Source: Erysipelotrichaceae bacterium (GTDB lineage Bacteria > Bacillota_I > Bacilli_A > Erysipelotrichales > Coprobacillaceae). From it: a DNA stretch of 64,000 nucleotides. Position 1 is the stretch's first letter. Each line of letters starts with the position of its first letter. The translations under genes were made by a program, and so were the position numbers. Positions 17,649-26,013 of this stretch are shown here, piece after piece. The stretch is taken from NCBI GenBank assembly GCA_021201315.1, contig JAJQFG010000005.1, positions 26,801 through 90,800 of the forward strand. The letters run 5' to 3'. The notes under the pieces are model-generated. The model saw only the letters and a list, made by a program, of their open reading frames with translations, had not been told where the DNA came from and searched no databases.

Positions 17649-18060
17649 AATTGCTTTAGATCATATTGATTATATGAAATAGAAATAAATATTGCGATAT
17701 ATCAAAGCAATGATCCCCACATTCTTTTGTATTTACTTTTTGGATAAGTACCTCTTTACCCATCATATTAATAATATTTATCAAAAAACTTTTTAAAAAT
17801 ATTTTCATCTGTAATACAACTAGGATATATCCTCTAAAATATAGCTATATAATCTAAAACAAGTATAATAACAACTTAAAAGGATGTATGTATCTTTTTA
17901 AATGGATAAACAATATTAACGTGTTTATCTAAAATAATTGCTAGACTATTCGTTTATTGGAAAGGGCTAGTATACAATATACTTGTTAATTTAAGGTGAG
18001 GATGAAATATAGTTTCACATTCTAGATTATTAGTTATACAAAAAACATGGAGGTAAACAA
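17649..18060. other. Intergenic region before the ERF gene
   Basis: AT-rich, with no ORF of note. It must hold the ERF promoter and leader, and a GAAATATAGTTTC hairpin lies at about 18004-18016. Nothing else is recognised. Confidence 0.4.
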
Positions 18061-18995
18061 ATGGATAAGACACAAATCAATGAAACATTAGAAGAACAAG
18101 AGGTTAAGTCAGAAGAAAAAGAAATTAATCAGCAAGAAGTCAATAGTATCAAAGATTATCTTGCAAGCGATAGCAAGTACTCTAACTATTCTTTGGCAAG
18201 AAAAATGATCGTTGCTAAATGTATCGTTAATGATCAACTTGTTAACAAGAAAAAAAGTGGATACAATGACACTATAGGGTTCTCATTTTCACAATTAGCT
18301 GATTTTATGACTGAGATTAACAAGACATGTAATGAGTTAGGATTGATTGGAAACTTTAAAAGCGATAGAGAAGAAGCAACATTAACAATAATTAACATTG
18401 ACAATGAAGAAGAAAAGGAAGTATTCTACATGCCAATGTGTCAGGTATCAATCCCAAATGCTAATGAGTTGCAATGTATCGGTGCTGCCAAGACTTATGC
18501 AAAACGTTATTTATACATCGATGCATTCGACATTTGTTTGAATGATCAAATCGATAAAGTACAAGGAACATATAATCCAAAAACAGGCGAAGCTTATGAA
18601 AATAGTAAACAACAATATATGAACAATAATAGTAATAATACGAATTTGGCTACTGAAAAGCAAGTTAAATACTTAAAAGATCTTTTTAAAGAAATCAAAG
18701 AATCAAAAATTGAAGAGAATATAAAACAAGCTACAGCAGCTTGTAAAGTATTAAATCTTAACAATCTAAAAGAATTTGAATCTCTTACTAAAGATCAAGC
18801 TAAAAATCTTATTAGTGAATTGAAAAAATCAATGAGCTTTCAAAATTACGTATTAATCATAATGATAACAATACTTTTGAAAGCACAAAAGCCAGCGATA
18901 GTAGCAACGATGCCACACTAACTGATACTTATGATGATGACTTCAATCCAGCTGACGTTGTGTGGATGACTGAGGGTACTTATTATAATAATTAG
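18061..18995 (+). pseudogene. ERF-family ssDNA annealing/recombination protein, frameshifted near 3' end
   Basis: ATG 18061 follows ATGGAGG. The ERF core is clear: SQLADFMTEINKTCNELG and NELQCIGAAKTYAKRYLYIDAFDI. In the starting frame the protein runs to TAA at 18921, but its last ~30 residues (NYVLIIMITILLKAQKP) are unlike it. A -1 shift at the A6 run 18823-18828 gives KKINELSKLRINHNDNN... and an acidic tail ending ATLTDTYDDDFNPADVVWMTEG at TAG 18993-18995. A terminator follows that stop. The longer frame is therefore probably ancestral. ERF proteins anneal ssDNA in phage and mobile-element recombination. Confidence 0.7.
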
Positions 18996-19032
18996 TGAAG
19001 CTAACAACCAAAATTTTAGTGTAGACATTAAT

Positions 19033-19060
19033 CGAAGATAGCGATAGTTATCTTCTTTTA
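19033..19060 (+). terminator. Intrinsic terminator of the ERF gene
   Basis: GAAGATA / TATCTTC stem with a T-rich tail. It lies 38 nt after the shifted-frame stop and supports that stop as the real 3' end. Confidence 0.65.
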
Positions 19061-19442
19061 TTATACTTTAATACTAACATTTACATTATATACGATGTAT
19101 CTAGCGTGTACACCATTGTCGTAATTGTTACCTAACGCCATGAAATACTATCTATCTATGTATGTTGTTTACATGTTTTATTTTTATTAGTACACATTAA
19201 AGTATGTATCATAGTATAACGAGCACAAAACACTTCTTTAGATGCATTATATAAAGCATTTTTGTGATTATTATTAGATATCTAATCTACTATGATCTTG
19301 TAATGGTTTAATTACGATTATGGAATATAATATACGCCATTGGATTAATGCTTTGTCATAAATATATTTATAGTGTATGATTTATGAATAGCTATGCATA
19401 TTAATATTATTGATAAAATGCTAATCATACTAATCGTTGGCA

Positions 19443-19530
19443 ATTACTTAAACTATAGTATACTCAATTGATTACATTGTTATATATGTATATAGCATCG
19501 TGAGAGTTAATACTATTGATGCAAGTAAAT
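19443..19530 (+). repeat. Degenerate direct repeat, copy A
   Basis: Blocks ACTATAGTATAC, ATTGATTA-ATTGT, ATATATGTATAT, CATCGT-AGAG and TTAATA are shared in order with 20395-20488. Confidence 0.45.
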
Positions 19531-20394
19531 AACATTACTAGTACACATTAGCTTATATTGCATACAATGACTCCATTGCTTTTATCACATTTAATGCATT
19601 TAACAACGCTAATGTAGAAAGCACGCTTTATATGGATTTATCCCAATTAATAAGCACTTACAATTGTTGCTAATAATAAAGACTTACTACTTAACATAAT
19701 ACTAATTAAAGTAATCGAACGTATTAGTCATTGTATATCTGGTTAAAATATTGCAAATGGATTTGTTGAATATATTAACAAGTAGCTTCAACGTTATAGA
19801 AAAATAACATTAATAAACTATTTAATACTGGACTACGAAGCTTTGGATGATGTATTTTTAAATGACCTAAACTCGCAAGATTAACATTGCATTGCAATCT
19901 AGATATTTTTAATTAATATAGCTATTTGTTTAAATCATACATATCCTATTAAATAGCAATTAACATCTATACTATCGTTAATATGATTATTGTCCCATTG
20001 ATAACAAATATAACATAATTATCAATGATAGAATTACAACTATGGATATTAACAAAGCAATGGATTTCTTGCTAACATTGTAAGATGTTTAATGGATTAA
20101 TCACGAGTCTCATATAGTATATAAAATGTCATAAGACGTAGTAGTTTTTATCAATGTAAAATATTCATTAATATAAATATTCAATCTATTACATTAAATG
20201 TAATAAATGCTTTAGTTGTTACAATCAAAGATACGTAATTATTGCATTTTTACTATTGTCATATACATCAGCAAAGACCTATGGATACTATAAAATCAAT
20301 TATTGCAACGCTTGATAGAATTTATGTGAGTGTACATTGTATAAAGGCACTATGAACATAAAGCACTTCTCTGAATTATATATGCTATTCATCG

Positions 20395-20488
20395 ATAATT
20401 ATATAAACCATAGTATATACGATTGATTATATTGTATATGTTATATATATTTATCATCGTTAGAGCTGATAATTAATAGTGCACAAAT
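20395..20488 (+). repeat. Degenerate direct repeat, copy B
   Basis: Partner of 19443-19530 about 950 bp away: ACCATAGTATATAC, GATTGATTATATTGT and CATCGTTAGAG. Confidence 0.45.
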
Positions 20489-20757
20489 TAATGCAACATC
20501 AAAAATCATCATTTTACATTGCTGTTTACAAGTTATGAAGCATTACAACTTGATAATGCAATATCATTATTGCTTATAAGCATCGATGCAATAGGTTAAT
20601 CTATTAATATAATGTTTATAACCATCGTGATGAAGTACAATTTATGTAAAGAATTTCATAATATAATGAATATTATATCTAATATGCCCATTACGCAAGC
20701 TTGCTCGCTATTCGCTTTGCTAGCTCATCGCTTAATAAAATGTCTTTAGATACCACA

Positions 20758-20791
20758 ATGAGCTACTCACCTTGCTGGTCTCATAGCTCAT
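20758..20791. repeat. Inverted repeat ATGAGCTA / TAGCTCAT
   Basis: 8-bp arms (20758-20765, 20784-20791) around an 18-nt loop, close to the GCAAGCTTGC palindrome at 20695-20704. Function unknown. Confidence 0.4.
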
Positions 20792-20956
20792 AGTTAAAGA
20801 GAGTTGATTATGCATTACTCAACAATGAAACCAATAGTTAAATAAAGGACTTATAGGTAGTACAGGTAGTGCAATTAATAAACATTTGGCGAAGCCATTT
20901 TATCAACTAAATCTAAAGGATACCAAGAGTCTTATGTTTTTAGAAAAATCTATAGA

Positions 20957-21030
20957 TAAAGCATACATTTGTAAACATGAAATATATAAACTTACATTAA
21001 AAAATTTATTCACTTGTAATGTATGCTTTA
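20957..21030. repeat. 13-bp inverted repeat pair TAAAGCATACATT / AATGTATGCTTTA
   Basis: Arms at 20957-20969 and 21018-21030 match exactly and bracket 48 nt. They lie inside a spurious ORF. Confidence 0.5.
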
Positions 21031-21417
21031 GTGAAACTCATATAATCCCTACATTAGTCAAACAACTCTCAACGATAGCAAGACATCCAATGTTACAAGA
21101 TATATTATTTTATATATATATTTATATATATTTTATTTTGGGTACAAAACTTTCACCCTCGTTGGAGTAATAAATATTTACTAGGGGAGTATAAGTATGA
21201 TATCACCATTATTTGCATAATGCACATTTTAAATTTATCATTTAAGTTGAAACTCCTATTTATTACTATTGCAATATAAGAGATTATCGTGTTTTTAATT
21301 AAAACTATTTTTATAATAGCAATCCATTTATCTAATTTATATTATTACACAATTATACTTTACACTTATTTATACAATTTACTTGCAATTTTAGCAAATA
21401 GTAGAAAATAAAAAAGA

Positions 21418-21452
21418 CTCTATTGGGAAGCTTTAAAAGCTTCCCAATAGAG
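21418..21452 (-). terminator. Very strong hairpin terminator
   Basis: CTCTATTGGGAAGCTTT pairs with AAAAGCTTCCCAATAGAG: a 17-bp near-perfect stem with an A run on the left. It lies just after the stop of the minus-strand 136-aa gene. Confidence 0.75.
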
Positions 21453-21465
21453 ACATTTCTTTACA

Positions 21466-21876
21466 TTAGATGCTTTTTCTAAGATAGCAAACTAAAACAT
21501 CTAGAATTCTAGATACATCATCAATAGCGATCGATTCAGAGAAAGCTAAATAAATAACAACACGACGTAAGTATTCAACGCTCATATCATCATCCACATC
21601 ATCAATTAAACATTTAATTCTGTAAGCAATAAAATCTAAAATTGAATCATAGTTAGGATCCGGATTGTTTTCACAGTCACTAAATTGATTAGCTATATAA
21701 CACCAGTCATCATAGCAAACTTTTGATTCATCCATCGCATAGAGCATTTGTACAATTGCGTTACACATACTCATCTTTACATCATTCTTATCATACATAC
21801 TTAATTGTTTGACATCAATTTTTTCGATTGCTTCATTAACTTTTTCAATATTTTGGTTTACTTTATTATTCTTCAT
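21466..21876 (-). CDS. Hypothetical helical protein
   Basis: 136 aa with an excellent AAAGGAGGAACAAGAA leader before the ATG and a strong terminator after the stop, so it is a real monocistronic gene. It is acidic and mostly helical (NIEKVNEAIEKIDVKQLSMYDKNDVKMSMCNAIVQMLYAM, DDDMSVEYLRRVVIYLAFSES). Five cysteines are scattered without a metal pattern. It has no signal peptide or membrane segment. It lies at the edge of the mobile region. I recognise no family. Confidence 0.6.
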   Translation of the reverse strand: MKNNKVNQNIEKVNEAIEKIDVKQLSMYDKNDVKMSMCNAIVQMLYAMDESKVCYDDWCYIANQFSDCENNPDPNYDSILDFIAYRIKCLIDDVDDDMSVEYLRRVVIYLAFSESIAIDDVSRILDVLVCYLRKSI

Positions 21877-22377
21877 TTCTTGTTCCTCCTTTTCGAATAA
21901 AAAATAATTTTCAACTATAGTAACATTACAAGAATTATTTTTAATGATTACATTTTTGACTAACTAACAATATATTCACTATACATAATCTTTGCACAAA
22001 AAAAGCAATATTTTAAAAGATATATTTACCTCTTAAAAATATTGCTTCTTTTTTACCTGGAAATAAAAAAAGCAATTATAAATTGCCTCGTAAATGCATA
22101 TTTCTAAGTATAGATATATTTTACCGCAGAAGTTTAACACCTTCAAGAACTAAATAAAAAAATTTAACAAAATTTAACAATTTAACAATAATATTAATTT
22201 ATCAGTAAATTTAATTACATAACATAAATATATTAGTAAATATTTCTTTTATGATTAACAAACACATATGGTCATGATGAAAGTGATTAATGTATTTTTA
22301 GAAAGGTGTAAAAAGGGTGTAAAATCAATAATTACAATGTTAAAAAATATATATTGCCTTGATTTTATCTAATAATT
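21877..22377. other. Intergenic region with two terminator-like hairpins
   Basis: About 500 nt without a gene. A bidirectional hairpin AAAAAAAGCAATATTTT / AAAATATTGCTT lies at about 21998-22056. A second hairpin, GGCAATTTATAATTGC with a T run on the minus strand, is at about 22066-22088 and would end a minus-strand transcript coming from the EIIB fossil. Short AATTTAACA repeats lie near 22155-22190. Confidence 0.5.
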
Positions 22378-22428
22378 TTAGAATTTAGAATCCATTCCGC
22401 CAGCGCACGCCAACATAATTCTAATCAT
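22378..22428 (-). pseudogene. Fossil 5' end of a PTS EIIB (cellobiose/lactose-type) gene
   Basis: The minus strand has a full GAAGGAGG site and ATG at 22428 encoding MIRIMLACAGGMDSKF then TAA. MIRIMLACAGGM is the phosphocysteine loop that opens lactose/chitobiose-family EIIB proteins (usual continuation STSxLV). Homology stops after 12 residues. It looks like a gene cut off by a deletion or insertion, with its start region preserved. A leader peptide is a less likely alternative. Confidence 0.55.
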
Positions 22429-22676
22429 CTCTCAATTTCCTCCTTCATTAACCCAAAGAGTATTGTAACACATTCATATAGATTTGTTAATAAAAAATTC
22501 ACAAATTAAAAAGTGTTGATTATTACAATGTATTTTAATAATATACAAATATTACAAGAACTGTTTATTATAATGATTTTCACAAATAATATTTCTAAAT
22601 AAATTAATTGATAACAAAATAAAAAACGAGATAAACGCAACCAAATTATGTAAAATCTATGTAAAAAGAACTTTTT

Positions 22677-23141
22677 TCAAAGTTCCTTCTTCATATATAC
22701 AACATCAATCATAGGATTGTGATAATAAGCTTCACATTCCTTAAATCCTAAATGATAATAGAGATGAATAGCTGACGACAAAGGTGTAATAGTATCCAAT
22801 ACTATTTCCTTATAGCCATCCTGTTTTGCGAATATAAGTAATTCATTTACTAACGATTGTCCAATGTCCAAATGTCTGTATTCTTTTAATACATATAATC
22901 TTTTCATTTCACATTGATATTCACTAAAACGATAATAAGCAACACAACCAACAATTTGATTATCAACTTTAGCTGCTAATATACGACCATGAGGATAAAC
23001 ATATTTTTCTTTTAAATCATTCAATTCTTTATCTAAATTTTGAAATGATAAATCTCTATTGAGTTCTTTTGTATAAATAATGATTAATTCCTTAATATCT
23101 TCTAAATAATCACTACCATCAATAATTTCAAATGCTTTCAT
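22677..23141 (-). CDS. GNAT-family N-acetyltransferase
   Basis: 154 aa. GNAT motifs in order: NQIVGCVAYYRF (beta4), CEMKRLYVLKEYRHLDIGQSLVNELLIFAKQDGYKEIVLDT, where the acetyl-CoA loop reads HLDIGQ in place of R/QxxGxG/A, then a C-terminal AIHLYYHLGFKECEAYYHNP. It transfers an acyl group from acyl-CoA to an amine; the substrate is unknown. The start overlaps the end of the DUF4186 gene by 14 nt, so the two are translated together, with the RsmH-like gene upstream in the same operon. Confidence 0.85.
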   Translation of the reverse strand: MKAFEIIDGSDYLEDIKELIIIYTKELNRDLSFQNLDKELNDLKEKYVYPHGRILAAKVDNQIVGCVAYYRFSEYQCEMKRLYVLKEYRHLDIGQSLVNELLIFAKQDGYKEIVLDTITPLSSAIHLYYHLGFKECEAYYHNPMIDVVYMKKEL

Positions 23142-23520
23142 GTTGTTGTAATTCCTTCTTTATCCATTCCATAATAATTCTAACCACAAAATCCTGTTGT
23201 TTTTGATTAAGTTCAACACCTTTTTCAATCTTATGCCACTTATATAAACATCCTCTACAGCAAGTTGCTGTAGCATGTTGAGCAATAAAGACAGGATGAG
23301 ACTTCATTGGTGTTTGTTTACCATCATTGGGTATATAAGCAGGTGCTAATCTTTGGGCAATAAAGTCTCTCGCATGACTTTCTATTGTATCTAATCCTTT
23401 ATCATAACAATACTGTATATCTTTTTCTTTTAAATGAAAGCTACTTCTAAATTTAGATTTAGATAAAGCATTTAATTTATAATCTATTAACTTCTTTCCC
23501 TTTTCATTCATATGCATCAC
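23128..23520 (-). CDS. DUF4186 family protein
   Basis: 130 aa. The DUF4186 core is conspicuous: SKFRSSFHLKEKDIQYCYDKGLDTIESHARDFIAQRLAPAYIPNDGKQTPMKSHPVFIAQHATATCCRGCLYKWHKI. The HATATCCRGCLYKWH motif could bind a metal or serve redox. The function of the family is unknown. It overlaps the RsmH-like gene upstream by 17 nt and the GNAT gene downstream by 14 nt. The third Met (23511) is an equally possible start. Confidence 0.8.
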   Translation of the reverse strand: MMHMNEKGKKLIDYKLNALSKSKFRSSFHLKEKDIQYCYDKGLDTIESHARDFIAQRLAPAYIPNDGKQTPMKSHPVFIAQHATATCCRGCLYKWHKIEKGVELNQKQQDFVVRIIMEWIKKELQQHESI

Positions 23521-24535
23521 TACTTATAGCCCAACGCATTTTAGTCGATTTTGCGCGAGGATTTGTGTAACATTCCTCTTGAGAAGCACGTATCACTTTA
23601 CGTGATACATCGCTATAAATACCTAAATTTTTCATTTCTTTAAAAGCTTTTTTAACAATTCGATCTTCACCAGAATGAAATGTTAATACAACAACCTTAC
23701 CATGAGGTTTTAATACCAATGGTAATTTATCCATGAGTTGTTCTAAAGCATCAAATTCTTTATTCACCTCAATACGTAACGCCTGAAATACTCTAGCACA
23801 TGATTTTTTGATTTCATCTTTTGGTTGTTTTGATAGGGTTTTTTCAATGATTTTTGTTAGTTGGATCGTGGTTGTTATAGTTGATGATTTATTGTAGGAA
23901 TAGATGTTTCTAGCTATTTCTTTAGCATAGGGTTCATCAGCATTTTCTATAAGTATGGTTTCAATATCATCTACAGATAGTTGTTGTAATAGTTGTGAGG
24001 CTGAGATCCCAGTATTAGGATTTAATCTTAGATCTAATGGTCCTTCTTTTTTATAAGAGAAACCACGTTGTGGGTTATCAATTTGCATCGATGAAACGCC
24101 TAAATCTGCTAAAACAAAATCAAATAATCCAACTTCATTTGATACTTTATCAATATCTTTAAAATTACAATGTATGATACTTAAATAATCTTCATTATAA
24201 CCTTTATCATATAATCTTTGTTTTGTCTTTTCACTTTCAATAGGATCAATATCCAATGCATACAAATGTCCAGTATGATTGAGCTTTTCCAACATCTTTA
24301 ATGTATGACCACCATAACCTAATGTACAATCCAATCCTATTTGTCCTTCTTGTATATCAAAGAACTCTAATATCTCATTCACCATTATAGGAATATGCAT
24401 ACCAACAGGTGTACTACCTTTACTAATAACCTTGTTGATTGTTTCAGGATATTTATCAGGATTTAATTCTTTATATTTTTCATCATATTTCTTAGGATAT
24501 TTTCCTTTGTAACGTTTTCTTCTTTTATGTTCCAT
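23504..24535 (-). CDS. RsmH-like S-adenosylmethionine methyltransferase
   Basis: 343 aa from the likely ATG 24535; 15 more codons are open upstream. About 45 basic residues (EHKRRKRYKGKYPKKYDEKY) precede the MraW/RsmH fold: HIPIMVNEIL, LDCTLGYGGHTLKML (SAM loop), LYALDIDPIE, FDFVLADLGVSSMQIDNPQRGFSY, and C-terminal VLTFHSGEDRIVKKAFK...NPRAKSTKMRWA. RsmH methylates N4 of C1402 in 16S rRNA. This gene is not in a dcw cluster and its glycine loop departs from the usual TLGGGGHS, so it may be a second, diverged copy rather than the housekeeping enzyme. Confidence 0.7.
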   Translation of the reverse strand: MEHKRRKRYKGKYPKKYDEKYKELNPDKYPETINKVISKGSTPVGMHIPIMVNEILEFFDIQEGQIGLDCTLGYGGHTLKMLEKLNHTGHLYALDIDPIESEKTKQRLYDKGYNEDYLSIIHCNFKDIDKVSNEVGLFDFVLADLGVSSMQIDNPQRGFSYKKEGPLDLRLNPNTGISASQLLQQLSVDDIETILIENADEPYAKEIARNIYSYNKSSTITTTIQLTKIIEKTLSKQPKDEIKKSCARVFQALRIEVNKEFDALEQLMDKLPLVLKPHGKVVVLTFHSGEDRIVKKAFKEMKNLGIYSDVSRKVIRASQEECYTNPRAKSTKMRWAISSDAYE

Positions 24536-24604
24536 TGTCTTCACCGTCATCATTATATCAAAAATATCATACGTAATCACTAAAATTTCACAAGTAATAA
24601 TAGA

Positions 24605-24660
24605 ATACGTAAAAATACGTATAATTATATATCGACATACATGTTAATACGTGTTATAGT
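24605..24660 (+). promoter_or_regulatory. hicA promoter with repeated ATACGT boxes
   Basis: TCGACA (24632-24637), a 17-nt spacer and TATAGT (24655-24660) form a promoter. ATACGT occurs at 24605, 24615 and 24647 (inside the spacer), and once more at 24569. These are candidate binding sites for the HicB antitoxin; binding is inferred. Confidence 0.5.
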
Positions 24661-24684
24661 TTGATTGTGATAAGGACCTATTAT

Positions 24685-24876
24685 ATGCCAATGAGTTCTA
24701 GAGAAATGTTAAAATTTCTCATCAAAAACGGATTTGTCAAAGTCAGTCAACGTGGTTCACATTTAAAGATGTATAATTCCACAACCAATAGGACAACATT
24801 TATCCCTATGCATAACGGAGATTTGCCTAAAGGTACTGAGAATGCAATCCTAAAGGAAGCTGAGCTTAAAAAATAA
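24685..24876 (+). CDS. hicA: HicA-type mRNA interferase toxin
   Basis: 63 aa from ATG 24685, preceded by AAGGA. It has the HicA dsRBD-like fold: SSREMLKFLIKNGFVKVSQRGSHLKMYN, with catalytic His in RGSHLKM, then TTFIPMHNGDLPKGTENAILKEAEL. It cleaves mRNA when free of its partner. The partner gene follows 39 nt downstream in the same direction. The toxin looks intact, which matters because the antitoxin reading frame is shifted. Confidence 0.85.
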   Translation: MPMSSREMLKFLIKNGFVKVSQRGSHLKMYNSTTNRTTFIPMHNGDLPKGTENAILKEAELKK

Positions 24877-24915
24877 GTCTCTTCCTTTCACAACATTATT
24901 AAGGAGGTTTATAAA

Positions 24916-25310
24916 ATGTTTAAAAAATTAATTTATCCTGCTGTTTTTTTGCAAGAAGATGATGGTATTACAATTACTTTTCCAGATTTAAAAGGATGTA
25001 TTAGCTGTGCTAATACATTTGAAGAAGCTTTTGATATGGGCAAGGAAGCAATGGAACTTTATTTAGAAGATTATGTTAATGATATGTTTAAATCTGCTCC
25101 TACACCTTCTAAACTCAAAGATATTCATTTAGAAAATAATGAATGTATTGCGTTAATCGAATTAAATGTTGATGATTATTTAAAAACACTAGATAATACG
25201 GCTGTAAAAAAACTCTTACTATTCCTGCCTGGCTTAACAAAGCAGCATTAGAGAAGCAATTGAATTTTTCACAAGTTTTAAAAGAAGCTTTAATTGAAAG
25301 GCTAAGCTAG
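24916..25310 (+). pseudogene. hicB: HicB-type antitoxin, frameshifted at an A7 run
   Basis: The N-terminal HicB fold is intact (FKKLIYPAVFLQEDDGITITFPDLKGCISCANTFEEAF...EAMELYLEDY). In the starting frame the protein ends at TAG 25251 with LLLFLPGLTKQH. A -1 shift at A7 (25206-25212) gives KKTLTIPAWLNKAALEKQLNFSQVLKEALIERLS with stop 25308-25310, exactly the DNA-binding tail of full HicB proteins. A terminator starts at that stop. A AAA AAA C is also a good -1 slippery heptamer. Either a one-base deletion truncated the antitoxin or slippage makes two forms. Confidence 0.75.
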
Positions 25311-25338
25311 GATGTTCAGAACAAACATCCTAGTTTTT
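25307..25338 (+). terminator. Intrinsic terminator of hicAB
   Basis: CTAGGATGTT / AACATCCTAG with a T run, overlapping the shifted-frame hicB stop. Confidence 0.75.
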
Positions 25339-25938
25339 GTTAACAAAATTATAATAAACTTCTACATAATCATCTGATATATATGGATAAATCAAGTTAT
25401 TTAATACTTGTGATAATCTTATTGATGGAATTTCTTCGTTTGAATAAGGAATATTATCTTGTAACCACGCTGCACATATCGTTATAATAATATATACAAT
25501 TGATTGAATGGATTGATCATTTAAATTATGAAGTACTTCTTCATCTCTTAATGTGCTAAAAATTTTCACATAATAATCAAATAGATCCTTTTGAAATAGC
25601 ATATTTTTATTTGCCAAATTTTTAGAATCCAATGATATTAAATGAATATTCTTATAATAGAACGAATTTTCTACTTCGTTTTTTTCAGCTGTTACAAAAG
25701 TATTTAATAAATGCACTAGTAATTCTTCTTTATGCAAGCCATCTTTATATTCTATGAAATTATTATGTAATTCATCAACTATATGAATGAGTAAGTCTTC
25801 TTTTTGTGGAAAATGATATGTAAGATTTCCTATTGTTGTATTTGCTTCTTTAGCTATTTCTCTTAATGAGACGTTATTATAACCTTTTTCATTAAATAAT
25901 TTTAATGCTGTTTCTTGAATTAATTCCTTTTTACTCAT
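25330..25938 (-). CDS. TetR-family transcriptional regulator
   Basis: 202 aa from ATG 25938 (GGAGG upstream); the open frame extends 19 codons further without a site. The TetR HTH is plain: KKELIQETALKLFNEKGYNNVSLREIAKEANTTIGNLTYHFPQKEDLL. The ligand domain is helical and unassigned. It lies directly after the alpha/beta hydrolase on the same strand, so it is probably in that operon. It is the likely reader of the two AGTAC palindromes at 27168-27210, giving autoregulation with the hydrolase. Confidence 0.85.
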   Translation of the reverse strand: MSKKELIQETALKLFNEKGYNNVSLREIAKEANTTIGNLTYHFPQKEDLLIHIVDELHNNFIEYKDGLHKEELLVHLLNTFVTAEKNEVENSFYYKNIHLISLDSKNLANKNMLFQKDLFDYYVKIFSTLRDEEVLHNLNDQSIQSIVYIIITICAAWLQDNIPYSNEEIPSIRLSQVLNNLIYPYISDDYVEVYYNFVNKN

Positions 25939-26013
25939 TATGAATACCTCCAATTTCAACAAAGTAATCATAATAAAAGATTGAAGATATGTCAAATATC
26001 TTCAATCCATTTT

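Larger units (their letters stand above)
19061..21465. other. Long AT-rich non-coding region with degenerate repeats
   Basis: About 2.4 kb without a credible gene. Two diverged segments resemble each other (19443-19530 and 20395-20488). Other weaker similarities exist, e.g. around 19296-19360 and 20073-20140. Near 20695-20791 is a less AT-rich patch with GCAAGCTTGC and an ATGAGCTA/TAGCTCAT inverted repeat. An inverted repeat pair lies at 20957-20969 and 21018-21030, and an AT microsatellite at about 21105-21135. It could hold an origin, a transfer site or decayed genes. Confidence 0.45.

Noticed and set aside
20886..21170. 94-codon open frame from TTG
   Set aside because: No ribosome site, a repetitive IYIYIYI segment from an AT microsatellite, and an inverted repeat inside it. 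Not credible as a gene.
22155..22190. Short AATTTAACA repeats as a CRISPR array
   Set aside because: Units are adjacent with no spacers of constant length; simple AT repeat.
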